A stretch of DNA of 7,590 nucleotides from Deltaproteobacteria bacterium (GTDB taxonomy: Bacteria; Desulfobacterota; Desulfuromonadia; Geobacterales; Pseudopelobacteraceae): assembly GCA_030654645.1 (NCBI GenBank), contig JAURXC010000388.1, positions 1 through 7,590 on the forward strand, written 5' to 3'. Shown in pieces: positions 1-5,412 of the stretch. The notes under the pieces are model-generated. The model was given only the letters and a program-made list of their open reading frames with translations, was not told where the DNA came from and did no database searches. The position numbers and the translations under genes were made by a program. How positions within the stretch are numbered: position 1 is the stretch's first letter; each line of letters begins with the position of its first letter.

Positions 1-1
1 G

Positions 2-1351
2 GGGGCCGACGATGTGCGCCGCTCACTCGGTTTCGACAACCTGGATTTTGCCAGAGGTTTCCTGGAACAGCTGCCGCTGGCCGACGCCGCCGCCGATGTG
101 ATGGTTTCCAACTGCGTGCTGAACCTCTCCACCGACAAGCGTCTGACCTTCAGCGAGATTTTCCGGGTGCTGGCTCCGGGAGGCCGGCTGTTCACCGCGG
201 ACGTGGTCTGCGAGGTCGAACCTGATGCGGATATACTCAACGACGGCACCCTGCGGGGCGAATGCATCGGCGGCGCCATGACCCAGAAGGACCTGCTGGG
301 AATCCTGGAGGAGAGCGGCTTCGTCCGTTTCCGGGTGCTGAAGCGGGTCCCCTACCGGGTGGTGAACGGCCACCCCTTCCATTCCCTGACCTTTGAGGCG
401 CGCAAACCGGCCGCCTCGCAATCGCCGCCGCTGCAGGTGTTCTACCCCGGTCCGGCCGGCGGCTTGCTCACGCCCGGCGGCCACTGGCTGCGCCCCGGCC
501 AGAGCGCGACCATCCCGGCCGAGGACGCCGAACAGTTGGGCGAGCAGGTCTGGCAGCTGGACCAGCACGGTTTCGTCACCAATGTGGCCATCACCGCCGG
601 AGCCAACTGTTGCATCTCGCCGGAAGCCGGTGCTGCTCCAGCGCCCCAGCCCCAGGCGATGCACGACGCCGGCTGCCTGGTCTGCGGTGCGCCGCTGGTC
701 TACCGCCCCACCGGGCAGGACACCGCCTGCCACTATTGCGGCAGGAGCCTGCCGGCCAATTCCTGCTGCGAACAGGGGCATTTCGTCTGCGACAACTGCC
801 ATACCGGCGACGCCCTGGACCTGATCGAACATCTCTGCGGAACTGCGGTCGGCAGCGATCCGGTAAGCCTCTTCCACGAGTTCCGCCGCCACCCCTCTTT
901 CCCGCTGCACGGGCCGCAGTACCATGCCCTGGTGCCGGGCCTGCTGCTGGCCTGCCTGCGCAATGCCGGCCATCCGGTCACGGACGGACAGCTCCGGGCC
1001 GCCATCCGCCGGGGCGGCGAGGTCAGCGGCGGCAGTTGCGGATTCATGGGGATCTGCGGCGCCGCGGTCGGCGTCGGGATCGCCTTCAGCGTGCTTTTGG
1101 AAGCCACGCCGCTCAAGGGCGAGGCCCGCCAGCAGGTGCAGGGGATCGTCCAGCGGGTGTTGGCGGAGATCGCCGGATACAGGGCTGCCCGCTGCTGCCA
1201 GAGGGACTGCTGGATCGCGCTGGGAGTCGGGATGCGGACGGCGGCGGAAATGTGGGATCTGCAACTGCCGGCGGTGGAGCCGTTCGCCTGCACCCAGATG
1301 GCCCGCAACAAGGAATGCCTGGGACTGGACTGTCCCCTGTGGCCGGTCTGA
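2..1351 (+). CDS. ArsM-like SAM methyltransferase fused to DUF5714 (5' end off window)
   Basis: The reading frame is open to the left edge, so the N-terminus and the glycine-rich SAM motif I are missing. Residues are numbered from the GTG at 14, which is probably internal. Residues 1-130 are the second half of a class I SAM methyltransferase: motif IV-like DVMVSNCVLNLS (28-39) and FRVLAPGGRL (50-59). They resemble arsenite methyltransferase ArsM, including Cys34 in SNC and Cys84 in GECIGGA. A linker region (about 135-215) ends in NCC. The C-terminal domain (about 216-445) matches DUF5714: zinc-ribbon-like pairs C221/C224 and C239/C242, then C251-C252, GHFVCDNCH (255-263), GSCGFMGICGAA (340-351), and C394-C395, C399, C426, C435, C440. 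It looks soluble and cytoplasmic, with no membrane segment seen. The fold assignment is firm, but the methyl acceptor is unknown: a metalloid, a thiol compound or a protein are all possible. argC follows after about 120 bases, apparently as a separate unit. Confidence 0.85.
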   Translation, partial: GADDVRRSLGFDNLDFARGFLEQLPLADAAADVMVSNCVLNLSTDKRLTFSEIFRVLAPGGRLFTADVVCEVEPDADILNDGTLRGECIGGAMTQKDLLGILEESGFVRFRVLKRVPYRVVNGHPFHSLTFEARKPAASQSPPLQVFYPGPAGGLLTPGGHWLRPGQSATIPAEDAEQLGEQVWQLDQHGFVTNVAITAGANCCISPEAGAAPAPQPQAMHDAGCLVCGAPLVYRPTGQDTACHYCGRSLPANSCCEQGHFVCDNCHTGDALDLIEHLCGTAVGSDPVSLFHEFRRHPSFPLHGPQYHALVPGLLLACLRNAGHPVTDGQLRAAIRRGGEVSGGSCGFMGICGAAVGVGIAFSVLLEATPLKGEARQQVQGIVQRVLAEIAGYRAARCCQRDCWIALGVGMRTAAEMWDLQLPAVEPFACTQMARNKECLGLDCPLWPV

Positions 1352-1388
1352 TCCGGCTGTTCAGAAAGAACGTTGCTTTATCAGTTCA

Positions 1389-1394
1389 TATAAT
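1389..1394 (+). promoter_or_regulatory. Candidate -10 box upstream of argC
   Basis: A perfect TATAAT lies 80 bases before the argC start, in an A+T-rich gap between otherwise G+C-rich genes. The predicted transcription start would be near 1401, giving a leader of about 74 nt. No good -35 box sits at 16-18 bp spacing: TTGCTT at 1373-1378 is only 10 bp away and is too close. I see no ArgR-type operator. The call is moderate because it rests on one hexamer. Confidence 0.4.
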
Positions 1395-1438
1395 GGAAAA
1401 TAAGCGGCGGTTAGCTGTTTCATTAAGAACATAATTTC

Positions 1439-1456
1439 AAGGGTTTTCCCTTTTTT
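1439..1456 (+). terminator. Small terminator-like hairpin in front of argC
   Basis: AAGGG (1439-1443), a TTTT loop and CCCTT (1448-1452) form a 5-bp stem followed by further T residues up to 1456. It could end transcription of the methyltransferase-DUF5714 gene. There is no room for a promoter between it and argC, so argC transcripts started near 1401 must read through it. It may be a weak terminator, an attenuator or chance. The stem is short. Confidence 0.4.
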
Positions 1457-1460
1457 GCTG

Positions 1461-1467
1461 AAAGGAG
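1461..1467 (+). promoter_or_regulatory. Ribosome binding site of argC
   Basis: AAAGGAG ends 7 bases before the ATG at 1475 but only 1 base before the in-frame ATG at 1469. The spacing decides for 1475, which also gives the usual ArgC beginning MLNVAIVGASGYTG. Confidence 0.85.
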
Positions 1468-1474
1468 CATGTCC

Positions 1475-2515
1475 ATGTTGAATGTCGCCATAGTTGGAGC
1501 CAGCGGTTATACCGGGCTGGAGCTGATCCGTATCCTGCACTGTCACCCGGAGGTGGCGGTGACCTGCCTGACCTCGGAGCAGAGCGCCGGCAAGCGGATT
1601 TCGGAGGTTTTCCCCACTTTGCGCGGACGCTGCGACCTGATCCTGGAGAACCTGGAACCGGTGCGGGTATCGGAAAAGGCCGACATAATCTTCACCGCGT
1701 TGCCGCACAAGGCCGCGATGGAGGTGGTGCCGACCTTCCTCAAGCTGGGCAGGAAGGTGATCGACCTCTCGGCCGACTACCGCCTTTCCGATCCAGAGGT
1801 TTACGGCCAGTGGTATGAGCCGCACCTGAATCCGGCCAACCTGAAGAAAGCGGTCTACGGACTGCCGGAAATCAGGCGGGCCAAGATCAGGGGGGCAAAG
1901 CTGGTCGCCAATCCCGGCTGCTATCCCACCAGCATCATCCTCGGCCTGGCGCCGCTGCTGAAGCAGGGGCTGATCCACCCCCACAGCATCATCTCCGATT
2001 CCGCCTCCGGAGTCACCGGGGCCGGCAGGAGCGCCAAGGTGGATTCGCTCTACTGCGAGGTCAACGAGGGCTACAAGGCCTACGGCGTGGGCGGCGTCCA
2101 CCGGCATACGCCGGAGATCGAGCAGGAGCTGTCGCTGCTGGCCGGCGAGCCGCTGAAGGTGACCTTCACGCCGCACCTGGTCCCGATGGATCGCGGCATC
2201 CTCTCCACCATCTATGCGGCGCCGCTCAAGGAGATGACCAGCGCCGACCTGGTCAGGCTGTACGCCGAGTTCTATGCCGGCGAACCGTTCGTGCGGGTGC
2301 TGCCCCAGGGCAGCCTGCCGTCAACCGCCTTCGTGCGCGGCTCCAACTTCTGCGACATCGCCCCGCTGGTGGATGCGCGCACCGGGCGCATCATCATCGT
2401 CTCGGCCATCGACAACCTGGTCAAGGGGGCTTCCGGCCAGGCGGTCCAGAACATGAACCTGGTCTGCGGCTTTCCGGAAACAACCGGGCTTGACGGCCTG
2501 GCCCTGTTTCCCTGA
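1475..2515 (+). CDS. argC: N-acetyl-gamma-glutamyl-phosphate reductase ArgC
   Basis: ArgC reduces N-acetyl-glutamyl 5-phosphate with NADPH to N-acetylglutamate semialdehyde, the third step of arginine biosynthesis, in the cytosol. The 346-residue product has the normal length of the shorter bacterial ArgC type. Seen in the sequence: the N-terminal nucleotide-binding loop GASGYTG (8-14), the active-site cysteine in NPGCYPT (Cys149), SDSASGVTGAGRSA after it, and the conserved GVHRHTPEIEQ with His209 and His211, of which one is the expected catalytic base. The C-terminal stretch NLVKGASGQAVQNMNL is also typical. The start at 1475 is chosen by ribosome-binding-site spacing; 1469 would add two residues. 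No other arg gene is in the window. ygiQ starts two bases after the stop, so the two genes are probably co-transcribed and translationally coupled. No break or odd residue was seen. Confidence 0.97.
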   Translation: MLNVAIVGASGYTGLELIRILHCHPEVAVTCLTSEQSAGKRISEVFPTLRGRCDLILENLEPVRVSEKADIIFTALPHKAAMEVVPTFLKLGRKVIDLSADYRLSDPEVYGQWYEPHLNPANLKKAVYGLPEIRRAKIRGAKLVANPGCYPTSIILGLAPLLKQGLIHPHSIISDSASGVTGAGRSAKVDSLYCEVNEGYKAYGVGGVHRHTPEIEQELSLLAGEPLKVTFTPHLVPMDRGILSTIYAAPLKEMTSADLVRLYAEFYAGEPFVRVLPQGSLPSTAFVRGSNFCDIAPLVDARTGRIIIVSAIDNLVKGASGQAVQNMNLVCGFPETTGLDGLALFP

Positions 2516-2517
2516 CG

Positions 2518-4359
2518 GTGGCGTTCCTCCCGATTACCGCTGCTGAAGTCCGCGCCCGTGGCTGGGACCAGCTCGACATAATCTTCGTCTCCGGCGACGC
2601 CTGCATCGACCACCCCGCCTTCGGCGTACCGCTGCTGGCGCGCTGGCTGGAGTCGCACGGATTCCGGGTCGGCATCATTCCCCAGCCGGACTGGCGCTCG
2701 AAAGAGCCCTTCATGTCACTCGGCCGGCCGCGCCTGTTCTTTGCGGTCTCGGCCGGCGCGATGGACTCGATGGTGGCCCACTACACCCCGGCCCGCAAAC
2801 TGCGCCACGACGACGCCTACACCCCCGGCAACCGCCATGGAGCGCGTCCCAACCGGGCCACCATAATCTACACCTCGCGCCTGAAAGAGGCTTACAGGGA
2901 TGTGCCGGTGATCATCGGCGGACTGGAGGCGTCGCTGAGGCGCTTCGCCCATTACGACTTCTGGGAGGACAAGGTACGGCGCTCGATCCTCTTCGACGCC
3001 AAGGCCGACATGCTGATCTACGGCATGGGCGAACGGGCGAGCCTGGAAGTCGCACGACGCCTGCGGGACGGTGAAAAGCTGCCGGAGATCGCCGACGTGC
3101 GCGGCACGGCACGGATCGGCAGCCTGCCGCAAGAGGTTCCCCGTGTGACACTCCCCTCTTTTGAAGAGGTGTCCGCCTCGAAAGAACAGTTTGCCATGGC
3201 CTTCAAGACGGCCTACCTGGAACAGAACCCCTGGAGCGCCAGGACGCTCTTGCAGCCGCACGGCAACCGCCTGCTGGTCTGCAACCCGCCGGCCCTGCCG
3301 CTCTCGCGCCAGGAGCTGGACGCCGTTTACGACCTGCCGTTCGAGAAGGCTCCCCACCCGTCATACCGCGAACAGATCCCGGCCTGGGAGCAGATCAAGA
3401 CCTCGATTACCAGCCACCGGGGATGCTTCGGCGGCTGCGCCTTCTGCGCGATCACGATGCACCAGGGCAAAACGATCCAGTCGCGCAGCGAGGACTCGAT
3501 CCTGTCCGAGATCGATGAACTGGCAGGCAAAGCCTGGTTTCGCGGCAGCATCAGCGACATCGGCGGACCGACCGCCAACATGTACGGCCTGAGCTGCGGC
3601 AACCCGGATGCGATGAAAACCTGCCTGCGGGAAAGCTGCATCTTCCCCCATATCTGCCGGAACCTGCTGACCAGCGACAAACGCGCCGTGGCGCTGCTGC
3701 AGAAGGCGCGCCAGCGCAAAGGGGTCAAGCATATAGCAATCTCGTCCGGTGTGCGTTACGACCTGCTGGAAGCGCAACCGGGCTACTTCCGGGAACTGGT
3801 CGGCCATCACGTCAGCGGGCTCTTGAAGATCGCCCCGGAGCACCTGGCCGAGCATGTCACGGAGTTGATGCGCAAACCGGGCCGGAAAGCCTTCGACAGA
3901 TTCCTGATAAGGTTCCGCGACGAGAGCGACCGGCTTGGCAAGCGCCAGACCATCGTTCCCTACCTGATCTCCGGGCACCCCGGCTGCAGGCTGGAGGACA
4001 TGCTGGAGCTGGCGCTGGCGCTCAAAAGGATCGGACTCAAGGTGGAACAGGTGCAGGATTTCACCCCCACCCCCGGCACGATTTCCAGCTGCATGTTCCA
4101 CACCGGCATCGACCCTATGACCGGCAGACAGGTTTACGTGGCCAGGAGCGACCGGGAAAAGGGACTGCAGAAAGCGTTGCTTTTGTGGCACCAGCCGGGC
4201 GAACGCGCCAAGATCATGGAAGCGCTGAAAGAGCTGGGACGGCTGAACGACGTGGAAGCACTGCTGGGTGAGCGGGGTGGAACTTGCGTGACCGGAAGAC
4301 CAGCCGGCCCGGCGCCTTATGGGAAATCCGGCGCCGCGCGCACAAAAAAAGCCCGCTGA
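2518..4359 (+). CDS. ygiQ: YgiQ family radical SAM protein
   Basis: A 613-residue member of the YgiQ (UPF0313) family. The function is not established for the family, and the reaction here is unknown. Domains in order: radical SAM N-terminal domain with FLPI (3-6) and VSGDACIDHP (24-33, where the more usual form has GDAYVDHP), about residues 1-290; radical SAM core with the 4Fe-4S/SAM motif C303-x3-C307-x2-C310 and GGPTANMY (349-356), followed by a second cysteine group (LSCGN, TCLRESC, HICRN); then the DUF3362-type C-terminal domain from about 500, including GIDPMTGRQVYV. It is shorter than E. coli YgiQ, which has an insertion and a longer tail. The start is GTG at 2518. No Shine-Dalgarno is visible, so translation probably relies on ribosomes ending argC two bases upstream. 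The last codons (KKAR-stop) lie inside a terminator hairpin. It is likely a cytosolic, oxygen-sensitive enzyme. Confidence 0.93.
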   Translation: MAFLPITAAEVRARGWDQLDIIFVSGDACIDHPAFGVPLLARWLESHGFRVGIIPQPDWRSKEPFMSLGRPRLFFAVSAGAMDSMVAHYTPARKLRHDDAYTPGNRHGARPNRATIIYTSRLKEAYRDVPVIIGGLEASLRRFAHYDFWEDKVRRSILFDAKADMLIYGMGERASLEVARRLRDGEKLPEIADVRGTARIGSLPQEVPRVTLPSFEEVSASKEQFAMAFKTAYLEQNPWSARTLLQPHGNRLLVCNPPALPLSRQELDAVYDLPFEKAPHPSYREQIPAWEQIKTSITSHRGCFGGCAFCAITMHQGKTIQSRSEDSILSEIDELAGKAWFRGSISDIGGPTANMYGLSCGNPDAMKTCLRESCIFPHICRNLLTSDKRAVALLQKARQRKGVKHIAISSGVRYDLLEAQPGYFRELVGHHVSGLLKIAPEHLAEHVTELMRKPGRKAFDRFLIRFRDESDRLGKRQTIVPYLISGHPGCRLEDMLELALALKRIGLKVEQVQDFTPTPGTISSCMFHTGIDPMTGRQVYVARSDREKGLQKALLLWHQPGERAKIMEALKELGRLNDVEALLGERGGTCVTGRPAGPAPYGKSGAARTKKAR

Positions 4360-4374
4360 TGTCAGCGGGCTTTT
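4344..4374. terminator. Bidirectional intrinsic terminator between ygiQ and csp
   Basis: GCCCGCTGA (4351-4359) and TCAGCGGGC (4362-4370) are perfect complements around a two-base centre, so in RNA the innermost A-U pair must open. Seven A residues (4344-4350) precede the stem and TTTT (4371-4374) follows. On the - strand the A run becomes a seven-T tract, so it is a strong terminator for the csp mRNA. On the + strand the T tract is short and it ends argC-ygiQ less strongly. The ygiQ stop TGA (4357-4359) is part of the left arm. A second potential stem, CGGCGCC (4310-4316) with GGCGCCG (4330-4336), lies just before it inside ygiQ. Confidence 0.9.
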
Positions 4375-4394
4375 GCGGTTTCTGCTTTGCGGTT
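4372..4394 (-). repeat. Tandem AACCGCAAA elements in the csp 3' UTR
   Basis: Read on the - strand, the 3' UTR of the cold-shock gene holds AACCGCAAA twice (complement of 4386-4394 and of 4372-4380), 14 bases apart. The gene-proximal copy extends to AACCGCAAAGC (4384-4394), and this 11-mer is the exact reverse complement of GCTTTGCGGTT in the leader of the same mRNA (complement of 4680-4690). Base pairing between the two ends of the transcript is therefore possible. Any function is inference. Confidence 0.5.
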
Positions 4395-4400
4395 GTTTGA

Positions 4401-4601
4401 TTACTTCTTGGTAACGTTGGCTGCCTGCAGCCCCTTGGGACCCTGTGTGATGTCGAAAGAAACCGCGTCGCCTTCGGCCAGAGACTTAAAGCCGTCACCA
4501 GCTATCGCGGAAAAATGTACAAAAACATCCTCGCCGCCTTCCTGCTCGATGAAACCAAAACCTTTTGTGTCGTTAAACCATTTTACCTTGCCCTGTGCCA
4601 T
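4401..4601 (-). CDS. csp: Cold-shock domain protein (CspA family)
   Basis: A complete 66-residue cold-shock protein, the usual length for bacterial CspA-type single-stranded nucleic acid binding proteins. RNP1 is seen in KGFGFI (13-18) and RNP2 in VFVHFSAI (27-34), with the aromatic residues Trp8, Phe15, Phe17, Phe28, His30 and Phe31 expected on the RNA-binding face. The family melts RNA secondary structure and acts as an RNA chaperone or antiterminator. Some members are cold-induced and others constitutive; which kind this is cannot be told from the protein. It is a single-gene unit with its own likely promoter, a leader of about 145 nt and a strong terminator. It faces ygiQ, with 41 bases between the two stop codons. 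The long structured leader resembles the arrangement of E. coli cspA mRNA and suggests control after transcription. Confidence 0.97.
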   Translation of the reverse strand: MAQGKVKWFNDTKGFGFIEQEGGEDVFVHFSAIAGDGFKSLAEGDAVSFDITQGPKGLQAANVTKK

Positions 4602-4745
4602 TATCCTGCCTCCTTTTTTCTCCGGTGCTACGCCGGAACTGTTGGTTACCGCTTAAGTTTCCGGAGTCTGATGCAGGGTAACCGCAAAGCCTGGTCAAAC
4701 ATGCTACTTGCAACGTTCTGCAAAAACTTCCGAAACTGGCTGCCC
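4602..4745 (-). promoter_or_regulatory. Long structured 5' leader of csp mRNA
   Basis: If transcription starts about seven bases after the predicted -10 box, the leader is near 144 nt, and no convincing short gene lies in it. On the - strand it offers competing pairings: GGTTACC (complement of 4677-4683) with GGTAACC (complement of 4644-4650); CTCCGG (complement of 4661-4666) with CCGGAG (complement of 4620-4625); and TCCGG (complement of 4633-4637) with CCGGA (complement of 4621-4625). The last two exclude each other and lie next to the ribosome binding site. This fits a leader whose fold could respond to temperature, but the function is inferred. No E. coli-type cold box was recognised. Confidence 0.45.
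4609..4615 (-). promoter_or_regulatory. Ribosome binding site of csp
   Basis: On the - strand AAGGAGG, preceded by a run of A residues, sits 7 bases before the ATG. It is close to a perfect anti-Shine-Dalgarno match, as expected for a highly expressed gene. A short stem (4621-4637) ends just upstream of it. Confidence 0.9.
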
Positions 4746-4751
4746 GAGTCG

Positions 4752-4779
4752 TTTATCACAGTGTTAAAGCGGGTGTCAA
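4752..4779 (-). promoter_or_regulatory. Promoter of csp
   Basis: On the - strand a consensus -35 TTGACA (complement of 4774-4779) is followed after 16 bp by GATAAA (complement of 4752-4757), which matches TATAAT at 4 of 6 positions. A TG one base upstream of it makes an extended -10. The A+T-rich stretch just before the -35 (complement of 4780-4790) could serve as an UP element. Transcription would start near 4745. Confidence 0.65.
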
Positions 4780-4780
4780 G

Positions 4781-4808
4781 AAAATTTAACGGCCGCCAAA
4801 CGGCCATT
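4781..4808 (-). terminator. Terminator of the mla operon
   Basis: Just after the mlaC stop, the - strand RNA can form AAUGGCCG (complement of 4801-4808), a UUUGG loop and CGGCCGUU (complement of 4788-4795), an 8-bp stem with one G-U pair. It is followed by AAATTTTC rather than a clean T run. The U-G pair forms only in the - strand RNA, which agrees with that direction. It is moderate in strength and abuts the csp promoter. Confidence 0.65.
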
Positions 4809-4810
4809 CA

Positions 4811-5401
4811 TCAGGGTGCTTTAAGTTCATCGGTTTTGGTTTCGAGTTTCCTGACCAGCTCGGAATAACCGCCATTGGTGATGATCTTGTTGAACTGGGT
4901 ACGGTAATTCGAGACCAGGCTGACCCCCTCGATCACCACATCGTAGGCCATCCACTTGCCATTCTGATTGAGCATCCGGTAATCGAGGGTAAACTCATCC
5001 CGCTTGGCGGTAACTACCTTGGACTTGACCTCGGCATAGTCGCCATCAACAATTTCCTTGAGATAGACGATCTTCTCGTTGTTGTAGGACTCGATCTTGC
5101 CGGCGTACGAGTTCTCCAGCAACGTCGCGAACAGTTCGGCGAAGCGCTTTTTCTCCGGCGCCGTGCGCGAGTTCCAATGCTTGCCCAAAGACCTCTTGGC
5201 CATCTCGGAATAATCGAAAACCAGGGATATGGACTTCTTGAGCGCCTGACGACGCTTATGATCGTTATGTTTCATCTCCTTGCTGGCAACAATGCGGACA
5301 ACTTCGTCCACGGTTTTCTTCACATCCTCGGTTGGTCCGGCAAAGGCCAGATTAGCGCTTAAAAAGACGCAAGCCACCAATGCCGCTAAATATTTAAACA
5401 T
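4811..5401 (-). CDS. mlaC: MlaC/Ttg2D family periplasmic lipid-binding protein
   Basis: MlaC carries single phospholipids through the periplasm between the outer membrane and the inner membrane MlaFEDB complex. The 196-residue product starts with a signal peptide (1-21, cleavage expected after AFA). Family signatures follow: FDYSEMAKRSLGKHW (62-76) and WMAYDVVIEGVSLVSNYRTQF (150-170), with the central strand-rich region between. The size is close to E. coli MlaC (about 211). The start at 5401 is chosen because GGAGGAG lies just before it. An in-frame ATG at 5416 overlaps the stop of the TolC-family gene as ATGA and would add five residues (MTGGD), so coupled initiation there cannot be excluded. 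It is the last gene of the operon, followed by a terminator. The direction of lipid flow cannot be read from the sequence. Confidence 0.92.
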   Translation of the reverse strand: MFKYLAALVACVFLSANLAFAGPTEDVKKTVDEVVRIVASKEMKHNDHKRRQALKKSISLVFDYSEMAKRSLGKHWNSRTAPEKKRFAELFATLLENSYAGKIESYNNEKIVYLKEIVDGDYAEVKSKVVTAKRDEFTLDYRMLNQNGKWMAYDVVIEGVSLVSNYRTQFNKIITNGGYSELVRKLETKTDELKAP

Positions 5402-5403
5402 GT

Positions 5404-5410
5404 CTCCTCC
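5404..5410 (-). promoter_or_regulatory. Ribosome binding site deciding the mlaC start
   Basis: GGAGGAG on the - strand precedes the ATG at 5401 with a short spacer (4 bases from GGAGG). It lies inside the extended frame from the ATG at 5416, which has only a weaker AGAGG upstream. This favours 5401. Confidence 0.65.
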
Positions 5411-5412
5411 GG

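Noticed and set aside
23..1264. Long open frame on the - strand opposite the methyltransferase-DUF5714 gene
   Set aside because: Its composition is dominated by codons mirroring a G+C-rich gene, it has no recognisable domain, and the + strand frame has clear conserved motifs along its length.
1373..1394. TTGCTT plus TATAAT as a complete sigma-70 promoter
   Set aside because: The spacing is 10 bp, far from the usual 16-18 bp, so only the -10 box was kept as a candidate.
1361..2176. Open frame on the - strand opposite argC
   Set aside because: It is a shadow of argC, with no family motif, and it runs through the argC leader region without a plausible start signal.
2716..4191. Two open frames on the - strand opposite ygiQ
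   Set aside because: YgiQ shows continuous family motifs on the + strand over the whole stretch; the antisense frames resemble nothing.
4401..4810. csp locus as a small mobile cassette flanked by the 11-base inverted repeat
   Set aside because: The repeats are short, lie in the leader and 3' UTR of the gene itself, and there are no target duplications or transposase; pairing within the mRNA is the simpler reading.
4387..4868. Two short + strand frames across the csp gene and its leader
   Set aside because: They overlap a textbook cold-shock protein on the other strand and the promoter/leader signals, and have no recognised domain.
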